A stretch of 7,711 nucleotides of DNA from Deltaproteobacteria bacterium UBA2385 (lineage in GTDB: Bacteria > Myxococcota_A > UBA796 > UBA2385). The stretch is taken from contig DDSR01000203.1 in assembly GCA_002343455.1 (NCBI GenBank), positions 1 to 7,711 of the forward strand, given 5' to 3'. This document shows, one piece after another, positions 1-4,672 of this stretch. A model generated the notes under the pieces. It ran no database searches and was not told the origin of the DNA. It worked only from the letters and a program-made list of their open reading frames with translations. Both the position numbers and the translations under genes were made by a program. Numbering within the stretch: position 1 is the first letter of the stretch; the number at the start of each line of letters is the position of its first letter.

Positions 1-3
1 GAG

Positions 4-39
4 GCGGAGGGGGGGCGTCCGGCCCCCAGCCCCCCCCGC
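4..39. terminator. GC hairpin, possible terminator of an upstream gene
   Basis: A G-rich arm (GCGG, then a run of seven G after one A) faces a C-rich arm ending CCGC, so the segment can fold into a strong GC hairpin with the loop around positions 16-29. It lies in the 61 bases before the first gene. No T-run follows the 3' arm, so it is not a classical intrinsic terminator. It could equally be a chance pairing of homopolymer runs. Nothing else, such as a clear promoter, is seen in bases 1-61. Confidence 0.25.
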
Positions 40-61
40 TGTTACTGGATAGGCCTCGTCC

Positions 62-808
62 ATGAACAAGCGCCGCATCCTCCTCGCCCTGGGCATCCCC
101 GTCCTCCTGCTGGGCGCCGCCGTGGCCCCGTTCGCCGCGGCCTTCGTGGGCATCACCCCGCTCCAGGAGCGCGAGCTGCTGCCGGGCGTACACATCGTGC
201 TCGACGGATACACCAGCGTGGCGCTGATCGAGGTGGGCGGGGGCAAGCTGGCGCTGGTGGACGCCGGCAACGACCCCAGCGGGGCGCCGATCCTGGCGGC
301 GATCGAGGCCCGAGGGGCGCAGGCCCAGGACGTCGTCGCCGTCTTCCTGACGCACGGCCACCCCGACCATGTGGCCGCCTGCGGGCTCTTCCCCGACGCG
401 ACGACCTGGGTCGGCGAGGCCGAGCTGCCCTACCTCCGTGGCGAGCGCGCCTACCATGGCCCGCTGCCCAGCCTGTTCGGAGCGCAGGTGGCGCCCTGCG
501 CGCGCCTGCAGGGTGCCCGCGACGGCCAGGAGATCCCCGTGGGCGAGCGCACGTTCACCGCCCGCGCGCTGACCGGCCACACCGCGGGCAGCACCGCCTG
601 GCAGGTGGGCGAGGCCTTGTTCGTCGGCGACGCCGCGACCATCAAGGGGGACCGGCTGGTCGGCCCCCCCTGGGTCTTGTCGGACGACCTCGACCTGGCC
701 CGGGCCTCGTTGAAGGCGCTGGCGACCCGGTTGGACCCCCCGCCTGCCTGGGTGGTGCCCTCCCACTCCGGGGCCGCCCGCGGCGAGGCGCTGAGCGGCT
801 GGCGTTAG
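62..808 (+). CDS. Exported metallo-beta-lactamase-fold hydrolase
   Basis: The 248-residue product is an MBL-fold metallohydrolase of the glyoxalase II-like type. Metal-binding signatures visible in order are the strand-turn Asp in VDAG (D67), the THGHPDH motif (H98, H100, D102, H103), GHTAGS (H173), VGD (D190) and PSHSG (H235). This is a full set of ligands for a two-metal site, so the enzyme should be active. Substrate class (thioester, lactone, phosphodiester or lactam) cannot be told from sequence. The N-terminus (KRR, then a hydrophobic run at residues 6-28 ending in AAA) looks like a signal peptide or anchor, placing the enzyme in the periplasm or on the membrane. ATG at 62 fits because it leaves a proper basic n-region; the ribosome site before it (GGATAGG, 47-53) is only moderate. 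The radical SAM gene follows after 23 nt in the same direction, so co-transcription is likely but a functional link is unproven. Confidence 0.9.
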   Translation: MNKRRILLALGIPVLLLGAAVAPFAAAFVGITPLQERELLPGVHIVLDGYTSVALIEVGGGKLALVDAGNDPSGAPILAAIEARGAQAQDVVAVFLTHGHPDHVAACGLFPDATTWVGEAELPYLRGERAYHGPLPSLFGAQVAPCARLQGARDGQEIPVGERTFTARALTGHTAGSTAWQVGEALFVGDAATIKGDRLVGPPWVLSDDLDLARASLKALATRLDPPPAWVVPSHSGAARGEALSGWR

Positions 809-831
809 CCCGATCTGGGATACTCTTCGCC

Positions 832-2235
832 ATGCCCAAGCTGGGTCTCGTCTTTCCGCGCTTCCGCTACCCCTCGGGCGACTACCCCCTGGGGCTGGCG
901 CTGCTGGCGGCGGTGGTCCGGCGGGAGCTGGGGTGGGAGGTCGCCATCTGCGACACGACCTTCGACGCCCGGCTGGAGAAGATCGCCGAGTTCTACGATC
1001 AAGAGAAGCCCGATGTGGTCGGCATCGGCATCAGCACCCTGATGCTGGGCGAGGCCCTCGAGGCGGCCGCGCTCGCCGCCGCCCGCGGCATCCCGGTGGT
1101 GGCCGGCGGGCCGCACCCGACGACCGATCCGCAGGGCACGCTGGCCCACCCGGCGATCCGCGCCGCGGTCCTGGGCGAGGGCGAGCTGCCCCTGCTGGAG
1201 CTGCTCCCGATGCTGGCCGAGGGGCGGGCCGGCCCGGTCCAGGGGGCCTGGGTCAAGGGCCTGGACGGGCTGGTCTGGCCCTCCGAGCACCGCCACGCCT
1301 GGCCGGATCTGGACGATCTGCCGCTTCCGGCTTGGGATCTGATCGACATGCCGGCCTACCTCTCGGCCTGGGGTCAGCTCGACACCGTGCGCTCGGGGCT
1401 GCGCGGGCTGAACATCTCCGGGGCGCGCGGCTGCCCCTTCTCCTGCTCCTTCTGCCAGCCGGTGCTGGATCGCATGTTCGGCAAGAAGCTGCGCCAGCGC
1501 GCGCCGGAGCGGCTGGTGGAGGAGATCGCCGCCCTGAAGGAGCGCTACGGCATCGAGGGCTTCTGGTTCACCGACGACACCTTCACCACCAACCGGCAGT
1601 GGGTGGAGCGCTTCTGCGATGTGCTCGGCGCAAGCGGGCTGGACCTGGTCTGGGGCTGCACCACCCGGGCCAACCTGATCAAGCCCGAGCTGATGGCCCG
1701 GATGCAGGCCGTCGGGCTGCGCAAGCTCGGCATCGGCATGGAGAGCGCCACCGAGCGCGTGCGTGAGGGGGTCTACGCCAAGGGGGTCAGCCTGGAGGCC
1801 ATCGAGCAGACCGTACAGACCGCACACTCGCTGGGCGTACAGACCCTGCTCTTCCTGATGCTCGGTGCCCCCGACGAGCGCCGCGACGAGGTCCTCCACA
1901 CGATCGAGGCGGCCACCCGGCTGCGGGCCAGCGAGGCCAGCTTCAGCCTGTTCGTGCCGATCCCGGGCACCGATCTGCATCGTACGATGAGCGAGCAGGG
2001 CTTCGAGCTGAGCGCGGATGTGACGGACTACGACTACTACGCCCGGCAGCCCTTCCATGCCCGCATCGATCGGCGCGAGCTGCGGCTGCTGCAGCGCTGG
2101 GCCTACCTGCGCTTCTACAGTCACCCCTACCGCTGGTCGGGCCTCGCCCGCACGGCGGGCAGCCCGGCGGGGCTGCGCAACCTGGGGCGCAAGCTGCGGC
2201 GGATCCTCCCGCTGGCCGCCGGGGGGAGCGCGTGA
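832..2235 (+). CDS. B12-binding-domain radical SAM enzyme
   Basis: The 467-residue product has the BchE-like layout. Residues 1-140 form a Rossmann-like cobalamin-binding domain with the typical GIGIS, AGGPHPT and LGEGE segments. A linker follows with the family's DDLPLPAWDLID stretch (161-172). The radical SAM barrel starts near residue 190 with CPFSCSFC (C201, C205, C208), the CxxxCxxC ligands of the 4Fe-4S cluster that cleaves S-adenosylmethionine. GMES (302-305) and the LGAPDE segment (344-349) are further barrel landmarks. The classical B12 ligand motif DxHxxG is absent, as is common in this superfamily. Members carry out methylations, cyclisations and rearrangements on lipids, tetrapyrroles, antibiotics or peptides; the substrate here is unknown. 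The ATG leaves the first domain strand intact; the ribosome site (GGGA at 817-820) is weak. The stop overlaps the start of the next small gene, so it should be made together with the three small membrane proteins. Confidence 0.93.
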   Translation: MPKLGLVFPRFRYPSGDYPLGLALLAAVVRRELGWEVAICDTTFDARLEKIAEFYDQEKPDVVGIGISTLMLGEALEAAALAAARGIPVVAGGPHPTTDPQGTLAHPAIRAAVLGEGELPLLELLPMLAEGRAGPVQGAWVKGLDGLVWPSEHRHAWPDLDDLPLPAWDLIDMPAYLSAWGQLDTVRSGLRGLNISGARGCPFSCSFCQPVLDRMFGKKLRQRAPERLVEEIAALKERYGIEGFWFTDDTFTTNRQWVERFCDVLGASGLDLVWGCTTRANLIKPELMARMQAVGLRKLGIGMESATERVREGVYAKGVSLEAIEQTVQTAHSLGVQTLLFLMLGAPDERRDEVLHTIEAATRLRASEASFSLFVPIPGTDLHRTMSEQGFELSADVTDYDYYARQPFHARIDRRELRLLQRWAYLRFYSHPYRWSGLARTAGSPAGLRNLGRKLRRILPLAAGGSA

Positions 2236-2633
2236 CTCAGGCTCCCGCCGTCCTCAGGCTGCTGCTCGCGGGCCTCGCCCTCGGCCTGGCCCTGTGGGGG
2301 CGGCCCTCCCCTCGCCCGCCCGTGCTGCTCCTGCCGGAGTCCAGCCCCCGCGCGGCGGCCCGCTTCGATCCCCGACTCGAACAGAGCTTTCAGGCACAGC
2401 TCACCGCCGACGACGTCGCCCGGGGCGTCTGGGCCCTGGCCCTGGGCGGGGGCCTGGGGGTCGAACAGAGGCGGGCGATGGCCCCGCTGGCCCGGCAGGG
2501 GGCACAGGCCCGACAGGAGGTGGATCGCCTGCGCACCCAGCGCCGCGCCCATCGGGCCGAGCTGAGGCAGGCCGGGATGGAGCTGAGCGTGGCCCTGATC
2601 GAGCGGGGCTGGCGGCCCGAGGAGAGACGATGA
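2232..2633 (+). CDS. Small membrane-anchored protein, coupled to radical SAM gene (A)
   Basis: I do not recognise this 133-residue protein. It has a hydrophobic segment at residues 7-22, a Pro/Arg-rich linker (24-30), a short strand-like VLLLPESSP (31-39), and then a charged, probably helical domain (about 50-130) rich in Arg, Gln and Glu. It should be anchored in the inner membrane with the helical domain in the periplasm. LTADDVARGVWAL (57-69) matches a segment of the next protein (VTIEDLVRGVLAL), which suggests the two arose by duplication. The GTG start at 2232 lies in the radical SAM stop codon (GTGA) behind GGGGGGAG at 2221-2228, and the stop overlaps the next start (ATGA). It has no cysteine and no peptide-leader or core signature. 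Confidence 0.75.
   Translation: MTQAPAVLRLLLAGLALGLALWGRPSPRPPVLLLPESSPRAAARFDPRLEQSFQAQLTADDVARGVWALALGGGLGVEQRRAMAPLARQGAQARQEVDRLRTQRRAHRAELRQAGMELSVALIERGWRPEERR
2620..2626 (+). promoter_or_regulatory. Ribosome binding site fixing the start of small protein B
   Basis: AGGAGAG lies just before ATG at 2630. The reading frame stays open far upstream because of the high GC content, so this site, together with the ATGA overlap with the preceding stop, decides the start. Confidence 0.75.
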
Positions 2634-3142
2634 GCGTGAAGCTGCTGGACGGACTGAGCCTGCTGCTGCTGCTGGCGACGGCTGCGGTGCTGGCCTGGCC
2701 GGGCGCCCCCTCGCCCGCTCGGGTGCAGGTGCCCCTGCTGGTGCCCGCGGACCCGCCCGGCAGCCTGCACTCGCCCGGCGCCGACGAGCGCGCCATCCAG
2801 GCCCGCGCCCTGGCCATCGGCGAGGTGGTCACCATCGAGGACCTGGTGCGCGGCGTGCTCGCCCTGGACAGCGAGACCCCCCAGGGCCTGCCCCCGCTGA
2901 GCGAGGCCGAGCGCGCCGAGCTGCGCCAGCTCCTGGCGCGGGCCAGCGAGCACCGGGACGCCCTGCTGGCCGTCGAGGGCCAGCTCGGCGCCGCCGAGGA
3001 CCGCCTGGACGCCGCCGCCCGAGAGCTCGCCGGACAGCTCAGCCCCGACCAGCGGGCCTGGATCCAGGGCAACCGGGACCAGATCAGCGTGCAGGGGGTC
3101 GAGGAGGGCTACTGGAAGCAGGCTCAGGAGGGGCTCAAGTGA
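2630..3142 (+). CDS. Small membrane-anchored protein with Spy-like helical region (B)
   Basis: This 170-residue protein has a hydrophobic segment at 5-22, then a Pro-rich stretch with VPLLVPADPPG (34-44), then a helical, Glu/Ala/Leu-rich domain (52-165). Residues 88-143 read like two spaced repeats of the type LSxAER...LSPDQR. These loosely recall the LTxxQR motifs of Spy/CpxP periplasmic proteins, which act as chaperones or envelope stress sensors; this resemblance is inference and no homology is claimed. VTIEDLVRGVLAL (67-79) matches small protein A. The start at 2630 is chosen over the longer open frame because it has a good ribosome site, forms ATGA with the stop of the previous gene, and puts the hydrophobic helix at the N-terminus. 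The stop overlaps the next GTG. Likely periplasmic, anchored in the inner membrane; partner and role unknown. Confidence 0.78.
   Translation: MSVKLLDGLSLLLLLATAAVLAWPGAPSPARVQVPLLVPADPPGSLHSPGADERAIQARALAIGEVVTIEDLVRGVLALDSETPQGLPPLSEAERAELRQLLARASEHRDALLAVEGQLGAAEDRLDAAARELAGQLSPDQRAWIQGNRDQISVQGVEEGYWKQAQEGLK
3126..3133 (+). promoter_or_regulatory. Strong ribosome binding site for small protein C
   Basis: AGGAGGGG is a near-perfect Shine-Dalgarno sequence. With AGGAGG as the core it sits 7 nt before the GTG at 3139, which lies in the GTGA overlap with the previous stop. It supports translation of the third small gene and its GTG start. Confidence 0.8.
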
Positions 3143-3588
3143 GCATCCAGCGGGTGCTGTTCGTGGGCCTCTCCCTGCTCTGCCTGGGCCTGGCCACAGA
3201 GCGACGGCTGTCGCCGGGCCCCGAGCTGGTGGTGATCGATCCCCTCGCCCCGCCCCTGACGCGCATCGCCTCGCTCGGGGATCGCACCTTGGGGCCCGAG
3301 CCTCGCCCTCCTCCGCAGCTCCGACAGGCTCCTCCCCCTTCCCGGCCGGCCGACTCTCGCGGCCACACGCTCCGCCTCGCGGTCGAGGCCGACGCGCTCG
3401 CCATCGCCGAGGTGCTCGGCCCGGAGCGGGTCGGCTGGGCGCTGGCGCAGCGAGAGGAGCTGTCCGCCTCGCTGGCCGAGACGGCCACCTGGAATGCCCT
3501 GGTGGAGGAGCTGGAGCGGCCTCAGCCCCCCGAGGGAGGCGTCGAGGGCACACCGACCGGCGGGGGCCCGGTCGGAGGTCCGGGCTGA
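3139..3588 (+). CDS. Small membrane-anchored protein with Gly/Pro tail (C)
   Basis: I do not recognise this 149-residue protein, the last gene of the plus-strand run. A hydrophobic segment spans 6-18, followed by LVVIDPLAPPL (30-40), comparable in place and type to the strand-plus-Pro segments of proteins A and B. A Pro/Arg-rich linker (53-70) and a short acidic helical domain (75-127) come next. Within that domain ALAIAEVLG (86-94) resembles ALAIGEVVT of protein B (60-68), a weak hint of common origin. The tail (128-149) is Gly/Pro-rich and is read from the opposite strand as the C-terminus of the convergent lipoprotein; the two coding regions overlap by 67 bp. A strong ribosome site and GTGA coupling support it as a real gene. 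After its TGA the same frame stays open for another 92 codons, but that stretch is judged a shadow of the lipoprotein gene. Confidence 0.7.
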   Translation: MSIQRVLFVGLSLLCLGLATERRLSPGPELVVIDPLAPPLTRIASLGDRTLGPEPRPPPQLRQAPPPSRPADSRGHTLRLAVEADALAIAEVLGPERVGWALAQREELSASLAETATWNALVEELERPQPPEGGVEGTPTGGGPVGGPG

Positions 3589-4622
3589 GTGTTCACGGGA
3601 GGGGTGCTCCCGGGCTGGGTGATCCCACCGGGGGGCATCATCCCCTCGGGAGGAGCCCCCATGGGCGCGCCCGCGCCCGGCATCATCGTCCCGTCGGGAG
3701 GCGCCCCGCCCATTCCCCCGCCCATTCCCCCGCCCATTCCCCCGCCCATTCCCCCGCCCTCTCCCGCCATCTGGCCGGTGAAGGCGAAGCTGAAGGCGTC
3801 TCGACCGGCGAGGGTGCCGGCCCAGATCCGGAAGGGCTTGGAGGTGGCGACTTCGATGCGCTGATCGGGCGGCACCAGGGCCATCAGCCGCCCCGCCAGC
3901 TCCAGCCGGGAGGCGTGATCCTGCTCCAGGGCGCTCAAGAAGGCCTCGCCCGCCGAACGGATCGCCGTCGCGGCGTCCTCCGACGTGGATCCGATGCCGC
4001 TCATGGCGCCGCGGTAGCGCAACAAGGGGGTGTCCAGGGTGGAGAGGCGCTGCTCGTCCTCGAGCTGGAGGGCGGTGGTGGCCGGGCTGGCGGTGAGGCC
4101 CAGCGCGATCAGGTCGGGCATGCGCGCGCTGGCGATGCCCACGGTGAGCTGTTCGAGCGGCCCCCGCCCCAGCATCAGGCCCAGGCTGCCCTGCGCCCCG
4201 GCGATGGCCTCGCGTCCTTCGGCGCCGAGCGCCTCCGCAGCAGACGCCGTCGAGTCCAGCGCGATGGCTCGCACCGCCGCGGCCGACTTCACCAAGGCCT
4301 CGGCGTCGACGGCCGAAGGCGCGCGCCCGGCCTTGAACGCCGTCTCGACCGCGGCGACGGCGGCGGTGTAGTCGCTGACCGCCGGGAGGAAGGCGACCTC
4401 GGAGCGCTCTTCGATCGCCAGGAAGGACTCCTGGATCTCGGTCGTCAGGGTGAAGACCTGGGGAGGCGGGACGGCGGTGCGGGTCCACAGCAGCCGCATG
4501 ACGAAGCCGTCGTTGTTGACCATGAAGCCGTCGCCCCCCGCCAGCGGGGTGCCGGTCGGGGCGATCTCGGGCTCGCCGTTGGTGAAGCAGGCGAGGAGGA
4601 GGAGGGTGCTGAGGGCGATCAT
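3522..4622 (-). CDS. Putative lipoprotein with Met/Gly/Pro-rich tail, downstream of PBP1B
   Basis: This 366-residue protein is not recognised as a known family. Its N-terminus reads MIALSTLLLLAC, giving a lipobox (LLAC) with Cys12 as the lipidation site; no basic residue precedes the hydrophobic core, which is unusual. Phe follows the Cys, so by E. coli sorting rules it would go to the outer membrane. Residues 57-250 are Ala/Leu/Glu-rich and probably helical, followed by a mixed segment (251-284). The last 80 or so residues are low complexity: a GGGM repeat (about 289-306), then GAPPDGTMMPG- and GAPPEGMMPPG-like units and a Pro/Thr tail, surely disordered. The start is firm: an in-frame TAG lies nine codons upstream with no other start between. 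It follows the PBP gene by 50 nt on the same strand, suggesting one operon and possibly a role in peptidoglycan synthesis. Its 3' end overlaps a convergent gene. Confidence 0.82.
   Translation of the reverse strand: MIALSTLLLLACFTNGEPEIAPTGTPLAGGDGFMVNNDGFVMRLLWTRTAVPPPQVFTLTTEIQESFLAIEERSEVAFLPAVSDYTAAVAAVETAFKAGRAPSAVDAEALVKSAAAVRAIALDSTASAAEALGAEGREAIAGAQGSLGLMLGRGPLEQLTVGIASARMPDLIALGLTASPATTALQLEDEQRLSTLDTPLLRYRGAMSGIGSTSEDAATAIRSAGEAFLSALEQDHASRLELAGRLMALVPPDQRIEVATSKPFRIWAGTLAGRDAFSFAFTGQMAGEGGGMGGGMGGGMGGGMGGAPPDGTMMPGAGAPMGAPPEGMMPPGGITQPGSTPPVNTQPGPPTGPPPVGVPSTPPSGG
3553..3575. terminator. Inverted repeat in convergent overlap, possible bidirectional terminator
   Basis: CCGACCGG (3553-3560) and CCGGTCGG (3568-3575) form a perfect 8-bp stem with a 7-nt loop, inside the 67-bp overlap of the two convergent genes. 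The position suits a shared terminator, but there is no T-run on either strand and both genes encode low-complexity Gly/Pro there, so the repeat may be a by-product of codon content. Confidence 0.3.
3596..3612. terminator. Small inverted repeat after the plus-strand operon
   Basis: CGGGAG (3596-3601) and CTCCCG (3607-3612) form a 6-bp stem with a 5-nt loop, 8 nt after the last plus-strand stop codon. It could end the plus-strand transcript, though it lacks a T-run and lies inside the coding sequence of the minus-strand lipoprotein. Weak candidate. Confidence 0.25.
3711..3758. repeat. Tandem repeat, four perfect 12-bp units
   Basis: The plus-strand unit CATTCCCCCGCC occurs four times without mismatch, flanked on both sides by degenerate partial units. 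On the minus strand it encodes Gly-Gly-Gly-Met in the lipoprotein tail. Unit length is a multiple of three, so a gain or loss of units would change tail length without a frameshift. Confidence 0.95.
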
Positions 4623-4627
4623 CGGGG

Positions 4628-4632
4628 CTCCG
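4628..4632 (-). promoter_or_regulatory. Ribosome binding site of the lipoprotein gene
   Basis: CGGAG on the minus strand sits 5 nt before the ATG at 4622. It supports the very short signal sequence as the true N-terminus. The rest of the 50-nt gap after the PBP stop (4623-4672) shows no convincing promoter or terminator. Confidence 0.65.
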
Positions 4633-4672
4633 TAGACGCGGGCCCCCTATCGTCTCGGAGGCGAAGCGACCC

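Noticed and set aside
819..824. GATACT as a -10 promoter element for the radical SAM gene
   Set aside because: Matches 4 of 6 consensus bases but is only 7 nt before the ATG and has no clear -35 partner; chance match is likely.
805..2124. 439-codon minus-strand open frame opposite the radical SAM gene
   Set aside because: Low-complexity Ala/Gly/Gln/Leu composition and no domain; the plus strand has clear B12 and radical SAM motifs.
2390..3553. 387-codon minus-strand frame opposite the small-protein genes
   Set aside because: Arg/Pro/Ala/Gln-rich, no domain. The plus strand shows three coupled starts with ribosome sites and repeated architecture.
2232..3588. RiPP precursor peptides for the radical SAM enzyme
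   Set aside because: The small proteins are longer than usual precursors, start with a membrane helix, and lack Cys-rich or repeated core sequences; the enzyme also lacks a visible SPASM or peptide-recognition domain.
3711..3758. CRISPR-like or intergenic repeat array
   Set aside because: Units are 12 bp with no spacers and lie in frame within a coding region.
3589..3864. Plus-strand open frame directly in frame after the TGA of small protein C, containing IPPP repeats
   Set aside because: Could suggest stop-codon readthrough, but the Pro repeats are the mirror of the lipoprotein's Gly/Met repeat and there is no sign of a readthrough context. Best explained as a shadow.
3124..4488. 454-codon minus-strand frame overlapping the lipoprotein gene
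   Set aside because: Arg/Gly/Ala/His-rich shadow in another frame; no ribosome site or domain. The chosen frame has a lipobox, a good ribosome site and a fixed start.
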